Assembly (NCBI RefSeq): GCF_001266615.1
Contig: NZ_LGHZ01000004.1
Span: forward strand, 248,001 to 312,000
From: Kluyvera genomosp. 1
Lineage (GTDB): Bacteria; Pseudomonadota; Gammaproteobacteria; Enterobacterales; Enterobacteriaceae
Length of the DNA stretch: 64,000 bases
Direction: 5' to 3'
Part shown: positions 42,275-50,553 of the stretch, one piece after another
How positions within the stretch are numbered: position 1 is the first letter of the stretch
Layout of the letters: the number at the start of each line of letters is the position of its first letter
Notes under the pieces: generated by a model
Told to the model about the DNA's origin: nothing
The model's database searches: none
What the model saw: only the letters and a program-made list of their open reading frames with translations
Made by a program: the position numbers and the translations under genes

Positions 42275-43591
42275 TTAGCTGCGTTCATACACTAATTGGC
42301 CATCAACATAGGTTCGGTAGATGGAGCGGTCGTCACCCAGCGTCATCATCACAAACAGCTTGTCTGCCAGCGTGACGGAGTTGTCATAGCGCAGCTGTTG
42401 CAACGGTGTGGCGGTCGGTTCGAGAACCACAAAGTCGGCCTCTTTGCCCACGTTGAAGTTACCAATCAGATGGTCCAGCCCTAATGCTTTTGCCCCGCCG
42501 AGCGTGGCGAGGTAAAAGGCTTCATAGGCGGAGAGACGGTATCCCTGTAGCTGCACCACTTTGTAGGCTTCGTTCAGGGTTTGCAGCATGTTGAAGGTGG
42601 TCCCCGCGCCGATGTCCGTTCCCATGCCAACATTGACCTTTTTGCGCCACGCTTTTTGGAGATTGAATAGCCCGCTGCCGAGGTAGAGATTGGATGTCGG
42701 ACAAAAAGCGATGCTGGAATCTGTTTCGCTCAGACGGTCCCACTCCTTTTCTTCCAGGTGCACACAGTGGGCGAAAACACAGTTCTTACCGGTCAACCCA
42801 AACTGGTGGTAGACATCGAGGTAGCCATCGTGGTCGGGGTACAGTTCTTTGACCCAGGCGATTTCATCTTTGTTTTCGCACAGGTGGGTATGCACCCATG
42901 TGTCGGGATATTCTTCACGCAGCCGCTGCGCCATAGCCAGCTGCTCAGGCGAGGAGGTGGGGGCGAAGCGAGGAGTAATGGCATACAGTAAGCGACCATT
43001 TTTATGCCAGCGTTCGATCAATGCTTTGCTTTGCAGGTAGCTGCTCTGCGCATCATCAAGGAGATAATCGGGCGCGTTGCGATCCATCATCACCTTACCG
43101 GCAATCATGCGCATATTAATATGGCTTGCCGCTTCGAACAGCGCGTCGACCGATTGCGGATGCACGGTGCCAAAGACCAATGCGGTAGTGGTGCCGTTCC
43201 GCAGAAGCTGCTTGAGGAAAAAGGTCGACATCTCCCGGGCGTAGTCGAGATCCTGATAGCGTCGTTCCGTCGGAAATGTGTGCTTATTGAGCCATTCCAG
43301 CAGCTGTTCGCCGTAGGCGCCGACCATCTCGCTTTGCGGGTAGTGGATATGCGTATCGACAAATCCCGGCACCACCAGTTTGCCGCGATAATCGCGAATG
43401 CGGATGGTTTCTGGGATCAGGTGCTTTCCCTCTTTCCACTCCCCAAACCACTCAACTTTACCGTTACGGATTAACAGTAAGCCGTCTTCAATAAAGCGCA
43501 GCGCCGACTCGATTTCTTCCGGATGCGTAATGGTGCGCGTGATATCAATAAAGCTTCCACGAACCGCTTTTATCTTTTTTTCTTCAGACAT
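42275..43591 (-). CDS. guaD: Guanine deaminase
   Basis: A 438-residue amidohydrolase that deaminates guanine to xanthine. Zinc and catalytic motifs are [27 protein letters not shown] and [13 protein letters not shown]. It lies between the transporters xanQ and ghxQ, linking guanine uptake to the xanthine dehydrogenases upstream. Confidence 0.95.
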   Translation of the reverse strand: MSEEKKIKAVRGSFIDITRTITHPEEIESALRFIEDGLLLIRNGKVEWFGEWKEGKHLIPETIRIRDYRGKLVVPGFVDTHIHYPQSEMVGAYGEQLLEWLNKHTFPTERRYQDLDYAREMSTFFLKQLLRNGTTTALVFGTVHPQSVDALFEAASHINMRMIAGKVMMDRNAPDYLLDDAQSSYLQSKALIERWHKNGRLLYAITPRFAPTSSPEQLAMAQRLREEYPDTWVHTHLCENKDEIAWVKELYPDHDGYLDVYHQFGLTGKNCVFAHCVHLEEKEWDRLSETDSSIAFCPTSNLYLGSGLFNLQKAWRKKVNVGMGTDIGAGTTFNMLQTLNEAYKVVQLQGYRLSAYEAFYLATLGGAKALGLDHLIGNFNVGKEADFVVLEPTATPLQQLRYDNSVTLADKLFVMMTLGDDRSIYRTYVDGQLVYERS

Positions 43592-43609
43592 GATGCATTC
43601 CTTTATTAT

Positions 43610-45010
43610 TTAATTCGTATCCTTCGCGGATGAGACGGCGGGTAATATTTCCTCTGGCCGATAGCCGCCGGGCAAAATTAAATTCAGAACGATGGCGGTT
43701 AATCCCCCCGCGCAAATGGGGTTTTCCACCAGCACGTAAATTGAGGCCGGTAAAATTTTGAATATCTCAGGGTCGTAGGACACGCCAAGTCCCAAACCTA
43801 AGGAGGTAGCGACGATTAAGGTATCGCGACGTTTCAGACCATGAGTAATAATGATGCAGATACCGGCGATGGCGATCATCGAGAACATTAGCGTCATGGC
43901 GCCACCCAATACCGCAGAGGGGATGGTGGTGAAGAAGCCGCCAATCATCGGGAATAGCCCCAGAATCACCAGAATTATGGCGATGATCCGGCCAATATGG
44001 CGTGAGGCGACACCGGTCATTTGAATGACGCCATTATTTTGCGCAAATGTCGTGAGCGGTAGTGAGCCAACGGCGGAAGCAATGACGGAGACAATGCCAT
44101 CGGCCAGCACACCGCCTTTTAAACGAGATTGATACTCCTCACCTTGAATCGGGCGATTAGAAACCATGGCTGTTGCCGTAATATCACCAACGGCTTCTAA
44201 TACGCTGAGTAAATAAATCGTTCCAACCACCAGAAAATGGTGAAAGCTAAAATGAAACCCATATTTAAAGGGGGAGGGGATGGTGATGAGGGGCAAATTT
44301 TTCAGCCCGCTGAAATCGACCATGCCTAAACATAATGAAACGAGATAGCCAACGAATAGCCCAATCGCAATGCCGCCCATACGTAGTAGGGGACTGCGGC
44401 AACAGTTGAACGCAATGACCACCATTAAAACCAGCAGACCGACGCCAATATGTTGATAACTGCCGAAGGTACCGCTGCTTTTCGCCGCAAAGCCGCCGCC
44501 GAAATCGATAATGCCGACTTTGATTAAGCTCAGACCAATCATCAATACCACAATGCCGCTGACGGTGGGGGTAATAACCCGGCGCAAATAAGGCAGGATA
44601 AATGACGCTCCGACCACTAAAAATGCGCCCACAAACGAGATGCCGAGCAGTGATGACATGATCAACTCTTCATGAAAACCATCGATCTTCATGCTGCTGC
44701 CGAGCGCAATCATCACCGTGACAAAAGAGAAATTAACGGACTGAATGGAAAGCAGGCCGGAGCCCACGATGCCATAGCGATTGACCTGCAGCCATGTGCC
44801 GATACCTGAGGCGATCATGGCCATGGAGACCAGATAAGCGGTGGTGTCGGTGGAAAGCTGCAATGCTGCACTGACGATTAATGCTGGTGTGACCATGGGA
44901 ACAAAGATCGCTAATAAGTGCGTAATTGCGCCAATAATCGCCTGGTAAAACGGGGGCTTATCCTCCAACTCATATATCAGATCGGAGTTCGTACGAGTTA
45001 TATCAGACAT
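43610..45010 (-). CDS. xanQ: Xanthine:H+ symporter XanQ
   Basis: A 466-residue NCS2-family permease, equal in length to E. coli XanQ. It has the family motif QNNGVIQMTGVASRH and the stretch GDITATAMVSNRPIQGEEYQ. Some 14 membrane segments are expected. The start MSDITRTNSDLIYELED at 45010 fits the homologue; an in-frame ATG at 45061 is rejected. It ends 18 bases before guaD. Confidence 0.95.
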   Translation of the reverse strand: MSDITRTNSDLIYELEDKPPFYQAIIGAITHLLAIFVPMVTPALIVSAALQLSTDTTAYLVSMAMIASGIGTWLQVNRYGIVGSGLLSIQSVNFSFVTVMIALGSSMKIDGFHEELIMSSLLGISFVGAFLVVGASFILPYLRRVITPTVSGIVVLMIGLSLIKVGIIDFGGGFAAKSSGTFGSYQHIGVGLLVLMVVIAFNCCRSPLLRMGGIAIGLFVGYLVSLCLGMVDFSGLKNLPLITIPSPFKYGFHFSFHHFLVVGTIYLLSVLEAVGDITATAMVSNRPIQGEEYQSRLKGGVLADGIVSVIASAVGSLPLTTFAQNNGVIQMTGVASRHIGRIIAIILVILGLFPMIGGFFTTIPSAVLGGAMTLMFSMIAIAGICIIITHGLKRRDTLIVATSLGLGLGVSYDPEIFKILPASIYVLVENPICAGGLTAIVLNLILPGGYRPEEILPAVSSAKDTN

Positions 45011-45148
45011 CCCTTTACTCCTTTTAAAGCAAATTTGATCATCTGATTCCGCGGAACACATTGGCGAATTTGAGGCGTAGAGGCCCCTGAGAATGCGTTA
45101 TCTCAATTCGCTAAACACGTCATCCTGATAAACAGCGAGGGGTATCAA

Positions 45149-45168
45149 CGGGCCGCAAAAGCGGCCCG
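45149..45168 (-). terminator. Hairpin between xdhD and xanQ
   Basis: CGGGCCGC and GCGGCCCG form an 8-bp GC stem around AAAA, six bases beyond the xdhD stop. There is no T run after it on the minus strand, so it may be a partial terminator or a processing or stability element. Confidence 0.5.
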
Positions 45169-45174
45169 CGATGG

Positions 45175-48045
45175 TTATATATTTCCTAAAGCACGCAGAA
45201 TTTTTTCTGCGCTGAAGTGCCATTCGCGCAGCCAAACGCCGCAGGCATCATGAATGGCGGTGGCGATAGCCGGTGCGGCACCGTTAACGCCAATTTCGGA
45301 AATTGATTTCGCACCGAAAGGGCCGACCTTATCGTCGCTTGGAACCAGCACTGCACGGAAATCACGCGGAATATCGCCGATTTTAGGGGCCCCGTAGCTG
45401 CGCAGATCGCGGGTGAGCGGATTCCCCTTGGTATCGTAGATAATCTCCTCGCTCAGGCTGTGGCCGATGGCGCGCATGGTTGCCCCATAGATTTGCCCCA
45501 GCGCCAGCTCTGGGTTAACCGGCGTGCCGCAGTCGAGTAGCGCATAAAATTTATCAAGGCGGACTTCACCTGTTCGGATATTCACTCCCAGTTCGACAAA
45601 GTTTGCGCCATAAGGGAACGCAAAATCAGGCGTGATATAGCAGGCGGTTGCAGAGAGGGCGCCAAAGCCCATTCCGGTTTCGCCCAAATGTGCAATGTCG
45701 CCAAAACTCACTTCTCCCGTTTTGCCGCGCACGACTCCCGGTGCCGCAATCGTGACATCGACTAGTGGCTCATTGAGCATCTCTGCACCGTGGAACAGGA
45801 TTTTATCGCGCAGGTTTTCTGCCGCTTTCCGCGCGGCGTTACCGGAGAAGCAGGTGCCCGAGGAGGCGTAGGCGCCTTTATCAAAAAGGGCGCTATCCGT
45901 ATCGCCGGAGATGACCTGTACATCGGACAGCGGGCAATGCAGTACTTCAGCGGTGAGTTTGGCGACCACCGTATCCAGGCCCGTACCGATATCCGCGCCG
46001 CCGGACTGCACGATGAAGGTACCGTCGGATTCCAGCTTGATTAAGCAGTTGGCCTGATCGATATCCGGGATGCCTGATTTCTGCATGATAATGGCTACCC
46101 CACGGCCGATCCGCCAGTCGCCTTGGCGCAGCTTAGGCGACGACCATTGGATCATTTCCCGGCCCTGGCGCAGGATCTCTTCAAGCGCACAGCTGGCGGC
46201 AGAAGGGACGGACGTTGGCGCTTTACCTTCCCCGATTGCGCCAAGGATCTTAAGCTCCTGGCCTTCGTGAACGCGGTTGCGTTCGATAATCTCTAGCTGA
46301 TCAATTTGTAGCTGCTCGGCCAGCTCCGCAAGCGCCATGGTCATGGCGAAGTTGCCTTTTGGTGCGCCGTAGCCTTGGTAAGCGCCCGTAGGGCAAATAT
46401 TGCTGTAGTAAGTGGTGACCTGAAAATCGACGTTATCACAAGGATATAATGGCAGGGAAAGGGCGGGCCCATTGCTGGGTACGGTCAACGCGTGGTTGCC
46501 GTATGGCCCGGTGTTGGCGCGGAAATCCATTTTCACTGCGGTCAGGCGACCATCTTTTTTGGCCCCCAGTTTCACCGTGACTTTCGCCACGTGACGAGAG
46601 GTGTTGGCAATAAACTCCTCTTCACGGGTATAGCGGAAATAGACCGGCCGTCCCGTTACGCAGGTTGCCCAGGCGCAGACCTCCTCGAGCAAAATGTCCT
46701 GTTTCGATCCGAAACCACCGCCAACGCGCTCTTTGATGACGTGTACTTTATGCTGCTTCATGCCAACCAGGCGCGCGACCTGGCGACGGACGTGCCACGG
46801 TACCTGGGTGGAGGCGTGAATCACTAAGCGATCGCCATCCATGCGGGTGAAGCAAATATGCGGTTCCGTCGGACATTGTTGTGCCTGGGTCGAGTGATAA
46901 GTTCTTTCAATCACCACGTCGGCGTCGGCAAATCCTTTCTCCATGTTGCCGATATGGCCGTGGATGCTGGCGGCAATGTTCTTGCGTGGGCGAGCACCGA
47001 TGGGGAAGTTAATGATCATATGCTCGTCGCGCTGGGTGGCATGCGCGTTGTCTTCTTCCAGCGTGTCGGGTGCGCCAACGCCGTAGACGACGGGCTCGTC
47101 GTGGACGATGGGCGCGTTATCCGCCATGGCTTCATCAATCGACAACACCGGTTTAAGCACCTGGTATTCAACGTTGATAAGGGCGAGCGCCGCCAGCGCA
47201 ATCTCTTCACTCTCGGCCACCACAGCGGCAACGCGATCGCCAACGTGGCGTAATTTCTTGCCAAACATGCGGCGGTCTAAAGGTGAGGGTTCCGGTGCAC
47301 TTTGCCCGCCTGGGGTGTAGTAGATATCCGGGCAGTTACGGTAGGTGATGACATGCACCACGCCGGGCAAAGCCTCCGCTTGGCTGACGTCGAGATGGGT
47401 AATCAGCGCATGCGCATGCGGGCTGCGCAGCATTTTGATGATGCAGGCATTGTCAGTAACACGATCCTCAACGTAGCAGGGCTTGGCCTGGACCATTACG
47501 GCGGCATCCGATTTGGGATGCAGTTTGCCTATCACCGTAAGATCCGGGCGGAAGGTCGGGGCAACCTGGGTAGTCGCATGGGGATCGGCTTTGCGGGCAA
47601 TGGCGAGTTCGATAACCTGATAGTACTGCTGCCAACCAGCATCACGGCTGAACAAACCAGAAAGTGCATCATCAATCTCATCGCGGGTTGGGGCTGCAAT
47701 TCGGTTAAGAAGTTCGGTAATAATCAGCGCCGCGGCGGGATCGTTATAACCGGATTGCACGACGCCAACGTCGATCATCGCCTGCTGGACAAGGCTTGGT
47801 TCGTTCCATTTTCCCAGAGATTCCGCCGTTTGAATTTCAGCCTGCTCGAGTTGGGCGGCGATAAGTAATGATGCGTTAACGATATGGCCGTTAAAAAGAA
47901 TGGCGTCAGAGCCGGCAAAGCCAAAACCGTCGTCACTGTTGCGTACTGAATGCATGCCGAGCTTAAACAGGAGTTTCTGGACGTTTTCGCCCGCATCTAC
48001 TCTTTTTTCCTGAGCAATGCCGTTAAGCGTAAAGTGGACCATCAT
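45175..48045 (-). CDS. xdhD: XdhD, molybdopterin-binding hydroxylase large subunit
   Basis: A 956-residue protein, the same length as E. coli XdhD. Residues about 1-150 align with [2Fe-2S] subunits such as XdhC, but all eight cluster cysteines are replaced (D38, F43, S46, A58 or S59, S98, N101, S133, D135). The remainder is a full molybdopterin-binding domain with GGGFGSKQD, GAYQGYGAPKGNF, SGGADIGTG and the C-terminal active-site region FGAKSISEIGVNG. It is a putative purine or N-heterocycle hydroxylase; its true substrate is unsettled. It overlaps ygfM by four bases. Confidence 0.9.
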   Translation of the reverse strand: MMVHFTLNGIAQEKRVDAGENVQKLLFKLGMHSVRNSDDGFGFAGSDAILFNGHIVNASLLIAAQLEQAEIQTAESLGKWNEPSLVQQAMIDVGVVQSGYNDPAAALIITELLNRIAAPTRDEIDDALSGLFSRDAGWQQYYQVIELAIARKADPHATTQVAPTFRPDLTVIGKLHPKSDAAVMVQAKPCYVEDRVTDNACIIKMLRSPHAHALITHLDVSQAEALPGVVHVITYRNCPDIYYTPGGQSAPEPSPLDRRMFGKKLRHVGDRVAAVVAESEEIALAALALINVEYQVLKPVLSIDEAMADNAPIVHDEPVVYGVGAPDTLEEDNAHATQRDEHMIINFPIGARPRKNIAASIHGHIGNMEKGFADADVVIERTYHSTQAQQCPTEPHICFTRMDGDRLVIHASTQVPWHVRRQVARLVGMKQHKVHVIKERVGGGFGSKQDILLEEVCAWATCVTGRPVYFRYTREEEFIANTSRHVAKVTVKLGAKKDGRLTAVKMDFRANTGPYGNHALTVPSNGPALSLPLYPCDNVDFQVTTYYSNICPTGAYQGYGAPKGNFAMTMALAELAEQLQIDQLEIIERNRVHEGQELKILGAIGEGKAPTSVPSAASCALEEILRQGREMIQWSSPKLRQGDWRIGRGVAIIMQKSGIPDIDQANCLIKLESDGTFIVQSGGADIGTGLDTVVAKLTAEVLHCPLSDVQVISGDTDSALFDKGAYASSGTCFSGNAARKAAENLRDKILFHGAEMLNEPLVDVTIAAPGVVRGKTGEVSFGDIAHLGETGMGFGALSATACYITPDFAFPYGANFVELGVNIRTGEVRLDKFYALLDCGTPVNPELALGQIYGATMRAIGHSLSEEIIYDTKGNPLTRDLRSYGAPKIGDIPRDFRAVLVPSDDKVGPFGAKSISEIGVNGAAPAIATAIHDACGVWLREWHFSAEKILRALGNI

Positions 48046-48821
48046 GCTATTTCCTCTCCCATTTGCTGGCAGTCGGCATAGAGATCAGCCACGACGACGC
48101 CGGTGATATAGCGTTTATAAGCCACGCTGCCACGCAGATCTGGCTGCGGGAATATAGCGGCGGCGACGGCACGCTCCAGGACTTCGCCATCCAGGTTTTG
48201 TGCTTCGACATCGCGTAGGCGCTGTGTGCGAGGCGTGACGCCATCAAGTGCAATTCGCATCCCTTCATGTTCGGTGAGCGCGACGGCGGCAGTGACCACG
48301 GTGAGCCCGGCCTGCGAGTGGCTGATTTTGCGCGTAGCACAGCGGCGATAGGGATCTTTAATCACGATTTCCGTTATCAAACGGTCCTCTGGATTGGCCA
48401 GATAATCTTCCAGCGATTGCATCTCTCCGTCTCCGAAGAGCAACAACGCGTCGAGCGCGAGCAGGACGGGGAGTAAAACGGACTCCTCCTGACGAGCCGC
48501 GATTTCTCCGCCGAGGGTTGATTGATTGCGCAGGTGCCGGGAGTAAACAAAACCCAGCGCGTCGTGCAGTGCGGAAGAGATGAAATGGGTATCGCGCAGC
48601 ATTTGTAGTGAGGTCATCGCGCCAATACGCAGCGTCCCGTTGTCCCAATCAACCCACGACAGTTCTAAATCGTGAAGCGAGATGGCAATACGCTTTTGGG
48701 TGCGCGTTGGCGTAGCATTGAGTTTGCTGCCGCCAGCAAACCAAACGGCCTCGCCCTGATAGCGGCGTTTAAGCTCAAGAGCCTGTTCGACAGAATCGGG
48801 CCTGAAGAATTGTTCGATCAT
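48042..48821 (-). CDS. ygfM: YgfM, FAD-binding subunit partner of XdhD
   Basis: A 259-residue protein of the FAD-binding domain found in molybdenum hydroxylases. The FAD motif is FAGGSKLN near residue 28, and HLRNQSTLGGEIA is the second FAD contact. It is the electron-transfer partner of XdhD. The separate iron-sulfur partner YgfK of E. coli is not encoded in this window. Confidence 0.9.
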   Translation of the reverse strand: MIEQFFRPDSVEQALELKRRYQGEAVWFAGGSKLNATPTRTQKRIAISLHDLELSWVDWDNGTLRIGAMTSLQMLRDTHFISSALHDALGFVYSRHLRNQSTLGGEIAARQEESVLLPVLLALDALLLFGDGEMQSLEDYLANPEDRLITEIVIKDPYRRCATRKISHSQAGLTVVTAAVALTEHEGMRIALDGVTPRTQRLRDVEAQNLDGEVLERAVAAAIFPQPDLRGSVAYKRYITGVVVADLYADCQQMGEEIA

Positions 48822-49185
48822 AAACTGTCCTTATGCTCCTCTCTTTAGAAATAACTGAGAGACTGTATCGGTAGCGGCCTTTTCGACCGGGAGTAAATCG
48901 AAGCGCAAGTAAATTTGGGCTATATGCAGCAACGTCCATACCACACTTACGGGTCAGGAGAATAAAGATGGAATTATGTGAGGGAGTTCTAATTCTGAAG
49001 GGACTTTGTGAATGGCATCATTTAACTTTTGGCGGAAGCAAAAAACGTCTGCTGTTCTAATTGATAGCCTTTTATTATTTTTGAGAATAGCGGGTTGGCT
49101 GGTGTTATCTCATTATGATAATGATAAATGCGTGGCGATGGCGAAAATACAATAAGCTGGGGGGGACGTCCTTGTCTCCATTTTG
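48822..49185. promoter_or_regulatory. Gap between xdhC and ygfM
   Basis: A 364-base stretch without a gene, probably holding the ygfM-xdhD promoter. The segment 49112-49128 (ATTATGATAATGATAAA) contains tandem GATAAT-like hexamers reminiscent of a Fur box. No clear terminator for xdhC is visible. Confidence 0.35.
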
Positions 49186-49668
49186 CTATTTATTCTCTTG
49201 CTCATAACTCTGCACGGTATTCACTATCGTTTGATAGCCCGTACAGCGGCAGAGATTTCCAGCCAGGCCCCGGCGAATTTCAAGAATAGTGAGCGGCGTA
49301 TCGTGAGGTTTCGCCAGCATTGCTTTCGTGGCCATGATAAATCCTGGCGTACAGAAACCACACTGTACCGCACCCGATTTGGCATAGGCTTGTTGGAGGG
49401 GCGACAGCTGTTCGCCACGTGTTTCTCCCTCCAGCGTACGGATCTGTTTACCCGCAGCCCAGACTGCCAGATAGAGGCAGCTGTCCACCGCAATATCATC
49501 AACCAGAACGGTACATGCCCCGCACTCCCCTACGCAGCAGCCTTGCTTAACGCTGAGTAATCCCTGTTCGCGGAGCAGATCTGCCAGCGGCATGCCCGGA
49601 ATGATATCGCTTTCAAATGCCCTGCCGTTAATTGTGCATTCAAGCATGATTCTGTCGGTGTACTTCAT
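49186..49668 (-). CDS. xdhC: Xanthine dehydrogenase iron-sulfur subunit XdhC
   Basis: A 160-residue two-cluster [2Fe-2S] protein. The plant-ferredoxin-type ligands are C44, C49, C52 and C64 ([10 protein letters not shown]), and the helical-domain ligands are C103, C106, C140 and C142 ([16 protein letters not shown]). It carries electrons from the molybdenum subunit XdhA to the FAD subunit XdhB. It overlaps xdhB by four bases. Confidence 0.95.
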   Translation of the reverse strand: MKYTDRIMLECTINGRAFESDIIPGMPLADLLREQGLLSVKQGCCVGECGACTVLVDDIAVDSCLYLAVWAAGKQIRTLEGETRGEQLSPLQQAYAKSGAVQCGFCTPGFIMATKAMLAKPHDTPLTILEIRRGLAGNLCRCTGYQTIVNTVQSYEQENK

Positions 49669-50543
49669 AACAGCTTCCCTCCCGCCGCGATGACGGCTTC
49701 GGTAATGACTTTTCGGGCCATGGTTTGAATAAGATGGAGACGAAATTCTTTGCTGGCTCGCCAGGATGAACGTGGTGCAACGTCCAGAAGAATGGCTTCA
49801 GAAATTGCATCCAGCGTTATTGGTGTTAATGGAGCCCCTTTCGCGGTTTGCTCAGCGTGTTGGCAGCGGATGGGGGTGGGGGCGGCAACGCCGAAGGCGA
49901 GGCGGAGTTCCGCCATCGTGTTCTCCAACAGATGGCAACGAGCCGCACAGCCGATGGTTGAGATATCCATCGCTTCGCGCATGGCATATTTAAAATGCGC
50001 GCTGCCAACGTGCGCATCCGAAAACACAGGAAAATGAAATGCGGCGACGATCTCATTATGTTCCAGCGCAACCTTACCGGGGCCGGTATGAAACCCCTGG
50101 ATAGGAGTAAACCGTGTGCCCTTTGGTGAATGGATTTCGAGTAAAGCCTCATAAATCAGCGTGGGCGTGGCGGAGTCAGCGCTGGTGGCTCCGTTACAGA
50201 TATTGCCGCCGTAGGTGGCGACGTTGCGAATCTGCGGGCCGGCGATGGACGATGCGGCGGCGCATAGGGCTGGGAGATGCTGCTTCGTTAATGGATGTTC
50301 AATCAATTCAGTAAAGGTGGTTGCTGAACCAATACGTAATGCCCCTTCAGACGTGAACGCAATCCCACGCAGTTCAGGCAAGGCATGAATGTCGACTATG
50401 TGGCGGTAGCGGGCGTTGTGATGATGAAGTTGAATCAGTACATCGGTTCCCCCAGCGAGCAATTTTGCCTGTGGATGGTTACTGAGCAAATTAACGGCTT
50501 CAGCCATCGTGGCGGCACGATGGTAAGTTGCGATATCAAACAT
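49665..50543 (-). CDS. xdhB: Xanthine dehydrogenase FAD-binding subunit XdhB
   Basis: A 292-residue FAD subunit, the same length as E. coli XdhB. The FAD motifs are [15 protein letters not shown] and [18 protein letters not shown]. The ATG at 50543 starts [10 protein letters not shown]; an in-frame ATG at 50585 lies inside xdhA and is rejected. It sits ten bases after the xdhA stop. Confidence 0.95.
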   Translation of the reverse strand: MFDIATYHRAATMAEAVNLLSNHPQAKLLAGGTDVLIQLHHHNARYRHIVDIHALPELRGIAFTSEGALRIGSATTFTELIEHPLTKQHLPALCAAASSIAGPQIRNVATYGGNICNGATSADSATPTLIYEALLEIHSPKGTRFTPIQGFHTGPGKVALEHNEIVAAFHFPVFSDAHVGSAHFKYAMREAMDISTIGCAARCHLLENTMAELRLAFGVAAPTPIRCQHAEQTAKGAPLTPITLDAISEAILLDVAPRSSWRASKEFRLHLIQTMARKVITEAVIAAGGKLL

Positions 50544-50553
50544 GGTGTTATCC

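Noticed and set aside
46492-47868. Plus-strand frames within xdhD (up to 188 codons)
   Set aside because: They lie inside the highly conserved XdhD frame and show no homology or ribosome sites.
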